Shown piece after piece: positions 25,019 to 32,766 of a stretch of 48,150 nt of DNA. Where the stretch lies: positions 1 to 48,150 of the forward strand of contig NZ_MAAX01000029.1 in the NCBI RefSeq assembly GCF_002162835.1. Direction: 5' to 3'. The stretch is from Nonlabens dokdonensis. GTDB taxonomy: Bacteria; Bacteroidota; Bacteroidia; Flavobacteriales; Flavobacteriaceae. The translations under genes and the position numbers were made by a program. The notes beneath the pieces are model-generated. The model saw nothing but the letters and a program-made list of their open reading frames with translations, made no database searches and was not told the origin of the DNA. Positions within the stretch are counted from its first letter, which is position 1. Every line of letters begins with the position of its first letter.

Positions 25019-25052
25019 ATCGCTGTCTTTTAATAAGATAGCGATTTTTTTA
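25019..25052 (+). terminator. Rho-independent terminator after the cysteine-synthase-like gene
   Basis: An 11-bp stem (ATCGCTGTCTT / AAGATAGCGAT, one G-U pair) with a 5-base loop followed by six or more T. Confidence 0.85.
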
Positions 25053-25131
25053 TAGCTGTTTTCTTAAAGCAGAATTCCTTACAACATTTAATAAGCTATT
25101 TATCAATAGATTGTTGTTATTAACTTATTTA

Positions 25132-25180
25132 TTATGCATGCATAACATACAGTCTAATAATTATTAGAATCGTATATTTG
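25132..25180 (+). promoter_or_regulatory. Promoter with two stacked palindromes ahead of the oxoamine synthase
   Basis: TATATTTG at 25173-25180 is a perfect TAnnTTTG -7 box, 17 bp before the ATG at 25198. Directly upstream lie two perfect palindromes: TTATGCATGCATAA (25132-25145) and TCTAATAATTATTAGA (25153-25168). The second covers the -33 to -10 space, a good place for a repressor or activator dimer. Confidence 0.6.
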
Positions 25181-25197
25181 TACCTTAATTTTATGAC

Positions 25198-26454
25198 ATG
25201 AAAGATTTATTTGATAAAATTTACAAAGACAAAGGACCATTAGGAAAATGGGCAAGTGTAGCTGAAGGATATTTTGTATTTCCTAAGTTAGAAGGTCCTA
25301 TTGCAAACCGCATGCAATTCAACGGTAGAGAAGTAATTACATGGAGTGTAAATGATTATCTAGGACTAGCAAATCACCCAGAAGTTAGAAAAATAGATGC
25401 AGAAGCTGGAGCTGAGTACGGTAGTGCTTACCCTATGGGAGCACGTATGATGAGTGGACACACTGATTTACATGAGCAATTACAAAATGAATTAGCGGCG
25501 TTTGTAAATAAGGAAGCAGCTTATTTATTGAACTTCGGTTATCAAGGTATGGTTTCTACAGTTGATGCTTTAGTATCAAAAGACGATGTAATTGTTTATG
25601 ATGTAGATGCTCACGCATGTATTATAGATGGTGTACGTTTGCATCATGGAAAGCGTTTTACTTACAAGCATAATGACCTAGATAGTATAGAAAAGAACTT
25701 ACAACGTGCTACTAAAATTGCTGAGCAAACAGGTGGTGGTATCCTTGTTATTTCTGAAGGTGTTTTTGGTATGCGAGGTGAGCAAGGAAAACTTAAAGAA
25801 ATTGTTGCTTTAAAAGAGAAATATAATTTTAGGTTATTTGTAGATGATGCACACGGTTTTGGAACATTAGGTAAAACTGGTGCAGGTGCAGGTGAGGAGC
25901 AAGGAGTACAAGATCAAATTGATGTATACTTTGCGACATTTGCAAAGTCACTGGCAAGTACAGGTGCGTTTATTGCTGCCGATAAAGAAATAATAGACTA
26001 CTTAAAATATAATTTGCGTTCTCAAATGTTTGCAAAGTCTCTTCAATCACAATTAGTGGTAGGAGCTTTAAAACGTTTAGACATGTTACGCACTATGCCA
26101 GAGCTCAAAGAAAAGTTATGGGAAAACGTAAATGCGTTACAAAATGGTTTAAAAGATAGAGGTTTTGATATAGGTACGACACAATCTTGTGTAACACCAG
26201 TATATCTTAAAGGAAGTATTCCAGAAGCGATGGCTCTAGTAAAAGACCTGCGAGAAAATTTTGGAGTATTTTGTTCTATAGTTGTGTATCCTGTGATTCC
26301 TAAAGGAATGATATTATTGAGATTGATTCCTACAGCCTCTCACACAATGCAAGATATTGAAGAAACACTCACAGCGTTTGAAGGTATCCGTGAGCGTCTA
26401 GATGGCGGAGTTTATAAAAGGTTAAGTGCAGGCGTAGCAGCTGCAATGGCTTAA
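25198..26454 (+). CDS. Alpha-oxoamine synthase (serine palmitoyltransferase or cysteate acyltransferase type)
   Basis: 418 aa, fold-type I PLP enzyme of the group that joins an acyl thioester to an amino acid. The PLP lysine is Lys250 in FATFAKSLASTGAF. The aspartate/histidine motif VDDAHGFGTLGKTGAG (about 216-231) binds PLP, and SAYPMGARMMSGHTDLHEQL (about 79-98) is the family signature. The length and the N-terminal extension (LGKWASVAEGYFVFPKLEG) fit Bacteroidetes lipid-forming members better than BioF or Kbl. Serine plus acyl-CoA would give sphingolipids, and cysteate would give capnine; the neighbouring cysteate-synthase-like gene favours the latter. No biotin or threonine-degradation genes are adjacent. 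Confidence 0.85.
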   Translation: MKDLFDKIYKDKGPLGKWASVAEGYFVFPKLEGPIANRMQFNGREVITWSVNDYLGLANHPEVRKIDAEAGAEYGSAYPMGARMMSGHTDLHEQLQNELAAFVNKEAAYLLNFGYQGMVSTVDALVSKDDVIVYDVDAHACIIDGVRLHHGKRFTYKHNDLDSIEKNLQRATKIAEQTGGGILVISEGVFGMRGEQGKLKEIVALKEKYNFRLFVDDAHGFGTLGKTGAGAGEEQGVQDQIDVYFATFAKSLASTGAFIAADKEIIDYLKYNLRSQMFAKSLQSQLVVGALKRLDMLRTMPELKEKLWENVNALQNGLKDRGFDIGTTQSCVTPVYLKGSIPEAMALVKDLRENFGVFCSIVVYPVIPKGMILLRLIPTASHTMQDIEETLTAFEGIRERLDGGVYKRLSAGVAAAMA

Positions 26455-26476
26455 TTTAAGAAAATGACAATAAAAA

Positions 26477-26508
26477 AAAATGCCTTGTGAAAACAGGGCA
26501 TTTTTTTT
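26477..26508. terminator. Bidirectional terminator
   Basis: Stem AAAATGCCTTGT / ACAGGGCATTTT with a GAAA loop (one G-U pair), flanked by A-runs and T-runs. It serves the oxoamine synthase and the convergent lipoprotein gene. Confidence 0.87.
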
Positions 26509-26535
26509 ACATTAAATCGCGATTGATCATATACA

Positions 26536-27096
26536 TTATTCTTCAATTTTATAAAGAGTAGCTTGTTGCATGACTAATACAGGATAACTAGTTACTTCAT
26601 AACCTGCTGATTCACCAGCTTGTTCTTTTGTTTCAAGACTTGACATAGTGATCATAAAGTCCATTCTATCTTCATAGAAAACCTCACTAGTATGTAATAA
26701 GTTTCCAGCTACGTCGTACGTGCTGAATAATGTATTTTTAGAATGAGCGATAGGTAAAATAATACCGTTATTTTCATCTAATTCGTAAATGTTTGGGTTT
26801 TCTGTTTTGACAAGAGTATAACCTCTCTCAGATCTCTCTTCACCATAAAATATTTTATAATCATAACGCATAGAGTCTGGTGTTTTTAACAAATGCAATT
26901 CCATGGGGATATTTTCAGTTCCCTTACTTGATGTATTGAGCAAAGTACCCTTATACACTCCTAAAAAATCATCAGGAAAAAACAATTCCTTCTTAAACTC
27001 TTGAGCGTTCTCATTATTCGTGAACGGTTCTTCACGATTATTATCTTTACAGCTGCTTAGTAATAGTAGCAATATTATGTAATACCATTTTGTCAT
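26536..27096 (-). CDS. Lipoprotein of unknown function
   Basis: 186 aa. A short signal (MTKWYYIILLLLLSSC) has a lipobox at Cys16, followed by a charged asparagine-rich linker and a compact beta-rich domain (FLGVYKGTLLN ... IPMELHLLKTPDSMRYDYKIFYGEERSERGY). The beginning FPDDFLGVYKGTL and MELHL strands recall NlpE-like or lipocalin-type folds, but the resemblance is too weak to assign. It is anchored in a membrane and probably faces the periplasm. No operon partner. Confidence 0.75.
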   Translation of the reverse strand: MTKWYYIILLLLLSSCKDNNREEPFTNNENAQEFKKELFFPDDFLGVYKGTLLNTSSKGTENIPMELHLLKTPDSMRYDYKIFYGEERSERGYTLVKTENPNIYELDENNGIILPIAHSKNTLFSTYDVAGNLLHTSEVFYEDRMDFMITMSSLETKEQAGESAGYEVTSYPVLVMQQATLYKIEE

Positions 27097-27580
27097 GCGT
27101 TAAAAATAATAAATTCTTTCAACGTGTTGGAATATGGATCTCGCTTTCGCGAAAGCGAAAAAAATAAAACCTCTTTAAAATGAAGAAATCCCAAGTAGCC
27201 ATAAATGACATCTCAGGATTTCCTACTAACCAACCAAAAAACTTTATGAAAATTACTCTTAATAACCTTCATGTATTACAGTGCAATACCTGTGCCAAAC
27301 TGTTATGCATGCACAGTAAATTTTTATAAAGTGATTCTTTTGTGGCAATTAAATGTAAAATCTTTCTTCTTAATCGTTTTAGTTGATTATAAGGCAATTA
27401 GTAATGCGACATGACATTATGACGTCACTGTCATATCTTACTTATATCCACTAATAAATCATGATGTTTAAGTAAAGAATGAAGTACTAGAAAGTTAATG
27501 TTGACTACATTACTATAAAATTAAGTACTATCCGATATACTATAAAGGTGTTCCTTCTTAAATGTTATGAATTGCATTTT
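27097..27580. other. Gene-poor stretch between the lipoprotein gene and corA
   Basis: 484 bp without a supported gene. It holds one genome palindrome (27142-27157), a second TTATGCATGC half of the element seen before the oxoamine synthase (27303-27312), and an inverted-repeat-like segment around TGACGTCA (about 27418-27441). A 49-codon ORF at 27180-27329 has no start signal and is left out. Confidence 0.5.
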
Positions 27581-28657
27581 TCAAATCCATTTTTTCCACT
27601 TAAAGAAACCAAGTAAACTGAAAAATATAATAGCATTGATGATCCAGAAATATTGATAACCATGATCCCAAGTTAATTCTGGAATATGTTCAAAATTCAT
27701 CCCGTAAATTCCTGCCACAAATGTCATAGGTATAAATAAAGACGATACTATAGTAAGCACTTGCATGATTTGGTTCATTTTATGACTCACGCTTGATAAA
27801 TACATGTCTCGTAGACCGGCATTGATTTCTCTATAGGTTTCTACGGTTTCTATAATTTGAATACAATGATCGTAAGCATCTTGTAGGTAGGCATGGGTTT
27901 TAGACTCAATTAAGCTGCTGTCTTCTTTAAGTAATCTAGAAATAGACTCGCGCAAAGGAAATATAGCTCTACGCAATTTTAAAAGCATTCTTTTATTTTT
28001 TTGTGCCTGATTTAAAGAATCTTTTTGAGGATTATCAAAAATTTCATCTTCCAGCTGATCTAGATATTCTCCTATTTGCTCAATAACTAAAAAATAATGA
28101 TCTATAATACTATCAATTAAGGCATAGAATAAGTAATCACTCTTTACATTTCTTATACGTCCACGACTGTTTTCAATCCGTTCTCTAATGTTCTCAAAAA
28201 CATCTCCCGTTTTTTCCTGAAAAGATATTACTGCATCTTCAGTTAAAATGATACTTACCTGTTCTTCATTCAACTCATTATTCTGTGCATCATAAGAGAT
28301 CATTTTGATGCATTGATAGATATAGGCTCCATAAAATTCTGTTTTAGGACGTTGCGTGGTGTTTGCAATATCTTCCAGAAGTAAATGATGTAAATGAAAT
28401 TTGTTACCTACTTTTTCTAACAAATCAATATCATGCACACCATCAATGTTAAACCAGTTGACACGATCTTCCTTGAGTTGATCTAGATAAATGCCTTCCT
28501 GCTTAGAATAATGCTCTGTATCATATAGAATAGTTTCAGTTGATACTTCACCAGTACGTTCTTCTCCTACATAGGAAATAGTGCCTGGCGGCTGGAATAC
28601 AGTGCCAGTAGATTTAGGCGTTGCCTTACGTCTTAATCTAAGATTAATTTTTTTCAT
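27581..28657 (-). CDS. corA: Magnesium/cobalt transporter CorA
   Basis: 358 aa. A long cytoplasmic funnel domain (about 1-290) with the coiled helix EYLDQLEDEIFDNPQKDSLNQ is followed by two C-terminal membrane helices. The selectivity motif YGMNFEHIPE (about 322-331) lies between them, and the C-terminus ends in basic KWKKWI. This is the standard CorA arrangement of a pentameric Mg2+ channel gated by intracellular magnesium. The N-terminus is longer than in E. coli, as usual in Bacteroidetes. It lies 65 bp downstream of uvrA on the same strand. Confidence 0.96.
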   Translation of the reverse strand: MKKINLRLRRKATPKSTGTVFQPPGTISYVGEERTGEVSTETILYDTEHYSKQEGIYLDQLKEDRVNWFNIDGVHDIDLLEKVGNKFHLHHLLLEDIANTTQRPKTEFYGAYIYQCIKMISYDAQNNELNEEQVSIILTEDAVISFQEKTGDVFENIRERIENSRGRIRNVKSDYLFYALIDSIIDHYFLVIEQIGEYLDQLEDEIFDNPQKDSLNQAQKNKRMLLKLRRAIFPLRESISRLLKEDSSLIESKTHAYLQDAYDHCIQIIETVETYREINAGLRDMYLSSVSHKMNQIMQVLTIVSSLFIPMTFVAGIYGMNFEHIPELTWDHGYQYFWIINAIIFFSLLGFFKWKKWI

Positions 28658-28722
28658 GAATCAGCTGGTTATGTGAATTGCTTCACAATCAAATGTAATA
28701 AGTTTAAACCTAAACTAGGAAT

Positions 28723-31527
28723 TTACTTCAACTTCTCTGCAATATAAGGTGCTGTGTAACTGTCTTTTACTTTTGCAACTTCTTCTGGCGTTCCAGCTGC
28801 AATTAAATGTCCACCATTTTTACCACCATCAGGACCTAGATCGATGATATGATCTGCACATTTAACGAGATCCATATTGTGTTCTATAACTATTACTGAA
28901 TGTCCTTTTTCTATCAAAGCATTAAAACTATCTAGCAATTTATTGATGTCATGAAAATGTAATCCTGTTGTAGGCTCATCAAAAATAAATAGCGTTTTAT
29001 CTGATGTAGTGCCTTTAACCAGAAAGCTCGCTAGTTTTATACGTTGCGCCTCACCACCAGATAGGGTAGAGGAGCTTTGTCCTAAAGTCACATATCCTAA
29101 ACCTACGTCTTGTAATGGCTTTAGTTTTCTAGTTATTTTTGCTTCTCCATTGGTATCAAAAAACTCGATGGCGTCATTGATCGTGAGGTTTAACACGTCG
29201 TCTATGTTGTGATCGTGAAACTTGATTTCAAGAATTTCTTTTTTAAAACGTTTGCCATTACAGGTTTCACATTTCAGAGTAACATCGGCCATGAATTGCA
29301 TTTCGATTGTTACTTCTCCATCTCCTTTACAGGTTTCACATCTTCCACCATCCACATTAAATGAAAAGTGCTTGGGTTTATAATTTCTTATTTTGGCAAC
29401 CTTTTCATTTGCAAATAAATTACGAATGTCATCGTACGCCTTTATATAAGTTACAGGATTAGATCGCGAACTTCTACCTATAGGGTTTTGATCAATAAAT
29501 TCAACTGTTTTCACATTCTCAAACTTACCAGATATCTCAGTGAATTGGCCAGCTTTCTTCCCGTAACCATCTAGCTTTTTTAATATCGCTGGATATAATA
29601 TCTGTTTGATTAAGGTTGATTTACCACTACCAGAAACTCCGGTAATCATAGTAAGAACGCCTAATGGAAATCGTACGTCTATGTTTTTAAGATTATTCTG
29701 TCTCGCACCTTTAATATCTATATAATATTTATGCGACCTACGCTTTCGCGGAAGCGGAATCTCCATAGATCCATTCAAATATTGTGCTGTAAGACTAGTA
29801 GATTTTAAAATCTCTTCTAAGTTTCCTGCAGCGACAACCTCACCACCAAGTGTTCCTGCCTCAGGACCTATATCAATGATCTCATCTGCAGCTTGCATGA
29901 TCTCTTCATCATGTTCTACAACAATTACCGTATTACCTAAATCTCGCAAATTCTTGAGAACCTTTATTAATCTTTTAGTATCGCGTGGATGCAGCCCTAT
30001 GCTAGGCTCATCGAGAATGTACATACTACCTACAAGACTACTTCCCAAAGAAGTCGCTAGATTAATACGCTGTGATTCTCCACCAGAAAGGCTATTAGAT
30101 TTGCGATTTAAGGTTAAGTAATCCAGTCCTACATCAGATAAAAAAGCCAACCTATTGTTGATTTCAATGAGTAATCGCTTAGCGATATCTTGATCGTTTT
30201 GGCTCAATTCTAATTGTTCAAAAAACGGAACCAACTCTTTAATAGGCATGGTGACCAAATCGGTAATAGTAACACCAGCAATTTTCACATAATTAGCTTC
30301 CTTTCTTAATCGAGCACCATGACAATTGCTACATTTAGTTTTACCACGATACCTAGAAAGCATCACACGGTTTTGAATTTTATAAGCTTTTGCCTCGAGC
30401 TCTTCAAAAAACGAATGAATTCCTTCAAAATACTGGTTACCATCCCAGACCAACTGTTTTTGTTTATCTGTCAACTCAAACCATGGACGGTGGATAGGAA
30501 AATCAAATTTGCTTGCCGTTTTAATAAGTTGATTATTATAATAAGACATGCTCTCGCCGCGCCATGGGAAAACTGCTTGCTCATAAATAGAAAGTGCCGT
30601 ATTAGGAATGACAAGATCTTCGTCAATTCCTATCACATCTCCATAACCTTCACATTTAGGACATGCTCCATAAGGATTATTAAAGCTAAAAAGATGTGGA
30701 TTAGGCTCCAGAAATTCCATCCCATCTAATTCAAACATATTAGTAAATTCACGGACTTTGCTGCCATCCATATATTCAATAAATGCAACTCCTTTTCCTT
30801 CAAAAAAGGCGGTGTCAACAGCATCTGCTAGACGATTGTAAAAATCTTCATCGTCTCTTACTATAATACGGTCCACAACTATTTTAACTTCATCTTTCTT
30901 AGTATAGCTAAGACCTTCTTCATCAATTCTATGTACAGAATCGTTAATTTTAATACGTGTATATCCTTGTTGCAGTAGGACTTGAAGTTGCTCTTTAATA
31001 TCTCGTTTACCTTTGACTATTAGTCTGGTCGTTAGTAATAGTTTTGCACCTTCCTTTTGTTTCTTCACATAATTAATAACGTCAGTTACTGTATCTTTTT
31101 TTACTTCATCACCAGAAATAGGAGAGTAGGTGCGTCCTATACGAGCAAAGAGTAACTTAAGATAATCATAGATCTCGGTAGTAGTACCTACAGTAGATCG
31201 CGGATTTGTAGAGTTTACTTTTTGCTCAATGGCTATTGCTGGAGCAATTCCTTTAATGTACTCTACTTTTGGTTTGTTCAAACGTCCTAAGAATTGTCTT
31301 GCATAGGAAGATAAACTTTCCACGTAGCGACGTTGACCTTCTGCATATAAAGTGTCAAAAGCTAAAGATGATTTACCACTACCAGATAAACCGGTGATGA
31401 CCACTAATTTATTTCTAGGGATTACAGCGTCTAGACTTTTGAGGTTATGAAGTTCGGCGCCCTTAATTAGAATGTTCTTTTTAGGGCTTAATTGATCTAT
31501 GTTGGCAAACAATTTTGTTTCAGGCAT
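28723..31527 (-). CDS. uvrA: Excinuclease ABC subunit A
   Basis: 934 aa, the damage-recognition ATPase of nucleotide excision repair, working with UvrB and UvrC. It has two ABC halves: Walker A motifs GLSGSGKS (about 45-52) and GVSGSGKST (about 636-644), with ABC signatures LSGGESQRINLA and LSGGEAQRIKLA. Zinc fingers are seen as CPKC...CSNC in the first half and CETC...CETC in the second. Length is normal. One imperfect copy of the genome palindrome (29741-29756, one mismatch) encodes LPRKR in the linker between the halves. It is divergent from the sigma factor gene. Confidence 0.98.
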   Translation of the reverse strand: MPETKLFANIDQLSPKKNILIKGAELHNLKSLDAVIPRNKLVVITGLSGSGKSSLAFDTLYAEGQRRYVESLSSYARQFLGRLNKPKVEYIKGIAPAIAIEQKVNSTNPRSTVGTTTEIYDYLKLLFARIGRTYSPISGDEVKKDTVTDVINYVKKQKEGAKLLLTTRLIVKGKRDIKEQLQVLLQQGYTRIKINDSVHRIDEEGLSYTKKDEVKIVVDRIIVRDDEDFYNRLADAVDTAFFEGKGVAFIEYMDGSKVREFTNMFELDGMEFLEPNPHLFSFNNPYGACPKCEGYGDVIGIDEDLVIPNTALSIYEQAVFPWRGESMSYYNNQLIKTASKFDFPIHRPWFELTDKQKQLVWDGNQYFEGIHSFFEELEAKAYKIQNRVMLSRYRGKTKCSNCHGARLRKEANYVKIAGVTITDLVTMPIKELVPFFEQLELSQNDQDIAKRLLIEINNRLAFLSDVGLDYLTLNRKSNSLSGGESQRINLATSLGSSLVGSMYILDEPSIGLHPRDTKRLIKVLKNLRDLGNTVIVVEHDEEIMQAADEIIDIGPEAGTLGGEVVAAGNLEEILKSTSLTAQYLNGSMEIPLPRKRRSHKYYIDIKGARQNNLKNIDVRFPLGVLTMITGVSGSGKSTLIKQILYPAILKKLDGYGKKAGQFTEISGKFENVKTVEFIDQNPIGRSSRSNPVTYIKAYDDIRNLFANEKVAKIRNYKPKHFSFNVDGGRCETCKGDGEVTIEMQFMADVTLKCETCNGKRFKKEILEIKFHDHNIDDVLNLTINDAIEFFDTNGEAKITRKLKPLQDVGLGYVTLGQSSSTLSGGEAQRIKLASFLVKGTTSDKTLFIFDEPTTGLHFHDINKLLDSFNALIEKGHSVIVIEHNMDLVKCADHIIDLGPDGGKNGGHLIAAGTPEEVAKVKDSYTAPYIAEKLK

Positions 31528-31605
31528 AAGTACAAAGATAAGTGTGAGGTTTTGCTTGAAAGAATTGAATATTGTAATTTATATGTTAAAATATGTTACT
31601 AATCT

Positions 31606-31637
31606 TTGGATAAGTGGAATAAATGTTGCTATATTTA
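31606..31637 (+). promoter_or_regulatory. -33/-7 promoter of the ECF sigma factor gene
   Basis: TTG at 31606-31608 and TATATTTA at 31630-31637, spaced 21 bp apart, fit the Bacteroidetes housekeeping promoter (TTG / TAnnTTTG) with one difference in the last base. The leader to the ATG at 31736 would be about 90 bases. Confidence 0.5.
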
Positions 31638-31735
31638 GCCCGTTAACATTTTTTAAACAATCTGCGTATAGTATAACATTACTTTAAAAATCTGATCAAG
31701 GGCTCATTTACTGAGATCAATTAAGTTGTTATATT

Positions 31736-32320
31736 ATGAATATAGAAAATGTACAAGATGCTGTTTTGGTTAAACAGTATATTAATGGTAGTGAGAAAGG
31801 ACTGGAAGTCTTAATAACTCGCCATAAACAAAGAATCTACAGTTTTATTTTTTCTAAGGTAATGGATCGAGATATTACTGAAGATATTTTTCAAGACACT
31901 TTTATAAAAGTTATTCGTACTCTTAAGAAAGGTAAGTATAATGAAGAAGGTAAATTTTTACCTTGGGTAATGCGTATTGCGCACAATCTTGTAATAGACC
32001 ACTTTAGACGTAACAAGCGTATGCCTAAGTTTCAATCTCGTAATGACTTTGATATTTTTGATGTGATCAGTGATGGAGAAGAAAGTATGGAGTATGATAT
32101 GATTACTAATCAAATGCATGAGGATGTACGTAAGTTAGTAGAAGAGCTACCAGCAGATCAAAAAGAGGTGCTTACAATGCGTATTTTTAAAGAGATGTCA
32201 TTTAAAGAAATTGCTGCTTGCACAGATGTAAGTATCAATACTGCACTAGGAAGAATGAGGTATGCCCTAATCAACTTGCGCAAAGTAATTGATAAGCACA
32301 ATATTGTGCTTACTAGATAA
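31736..32320 (+). CDS. ECF-type RNA polymerase sigma factor
   Basis: 194 aa. Region 2 includes DIFQDTFIKVIRTL and the -10-recognition part FLPWVMRIAHNLVIDHFRRNKRMP (about 75-98). Region 4 contains EVLTMRIFKEMSFKEIAACTDVSINTALGRMRYAL (about 145-179). No anti-sigma factor or receptor follows. Instead a 48-aa protein comes next, a pairing I recall as conserved in Flavobacteriia. The sigma factor may therefore be controlled by a mechanism other than a classic membrane anti-sigma factor. It is divergent from uvrA. Confidence 0.95.
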   Translation: MNIENVQDAVLVKQYINGSEKGLEVLITRHKQRIYSFIFSKVMDRDITEDIFQDTFIKVIRTLKKGKYNEEGKFLPWVMRIAHNLVIDHFRRNKRMPKFQSRNDFDIFDVISDGEESMEYDMITNQMHEDVRKLVEELPADQKEVLTMRIFKEMSFKEIAACTDVSINTALGRMRYALINLRKVIDKHNIVLTR

Positions 32321-32395
32321 ATAATATAAATTTTAATGATTCATAATAAATGAAGATAATGCTCGTTGTATTAATAACTAAACGAATAATATAGC

Positions 32396-32542
32396 ATGGC
32401 AAAACTTTACAATGAATCATTACAAGAACCAGTGAAGCCTACAGGTCCAAAAGCAGAAACTATAAGTTTCCTACTTAATTTTTCTAAAGCATTAAGTGTT
32501 ACTAAATATAAGAATATGACGTTTGAAACGCTTAACAACTGA
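32396..32542 (+). CDS. 48-aa conserved partner of the ECF sigma factor
   Basis: MAKLYNESLQEPVKP starts a 48-residue protein that ends in MTFETLNN. It has no signal peptide or membrane helix. The core TISFLLNFSKALSVTK is amphipathic. Similar very short proteins with MAKLYNESLQEPVKPS-like starts occur downstream of this sigma factor in other flavobacteria, as far as I remember. It begins 76 bp after the sigma gene and is followed by a strong terminator, so the two form one unit. A role in modulating the sigma factor is a guess. Confidence 0.75.
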   Translation: MAKLYNESLQEPVKPTGPKAETISFLLNFSKALSVTKYKNMTFETLNN

Positions 32543-32575
32543 CATCTAACCAGTGTCAATTTTTGTTTTCAATTT

Positions 32576-32617
32576 GAAAACCCATTCACAAAGCTACTGT
32601 GAATGGGTTTTCTTTTT
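32576..32617 (+). terminator. Strong terminator after the sigma factor unit
   Basis: A 15-bp perfect stem (32576-32590 with 32598-32612) with a 7-base loop, then five T. Confidence 0.92.
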
Positions 32618-32710
32618 GATCAACATTTATATCTTATTTCAGAGGTTTAATTTTTAATACTTCATGCTTACTTCCTAGCTCTTTTTCTTTTTTTAAAATT
32701 AATTAAAATT

Positions 32711-32741
32711 AAAAAAGCAGCTTAGTATTAAGCTGCTTTTT
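32711..32741 (-). terminator. Terminator of the sortilin/BNR gene
   Basis: A 12-bp perfect stem (32713-32724 with 32729-32740), loop GTAT. On the minus strand it is followed by a T-rich run, 26 bp after the stop of the 1043-aa gene. Confidence 0.87.
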
Positions 32742-32766
32742 AAAATCTAAGTATAATGTAGGATAA

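Noticed and set aside
27180-27329. 49-codon plus-strand ORF starting MKKSQVAINDISGFP
   Set aside because: No family, no promoter or terminator, and a gene-poor AT-rich background. A chance ORF is likelier.
27418-27441. A TGACGTCA-centred operator before corA
   Set aside because: The outer arms and the inner palindrome have different centres, and no gene start lies at a suitable distance on that side.
29009-30729. Several long antisense ORFs across uvrA
   Set aside because: They are shadows of the conserved uvrA frame with no start context or family features.
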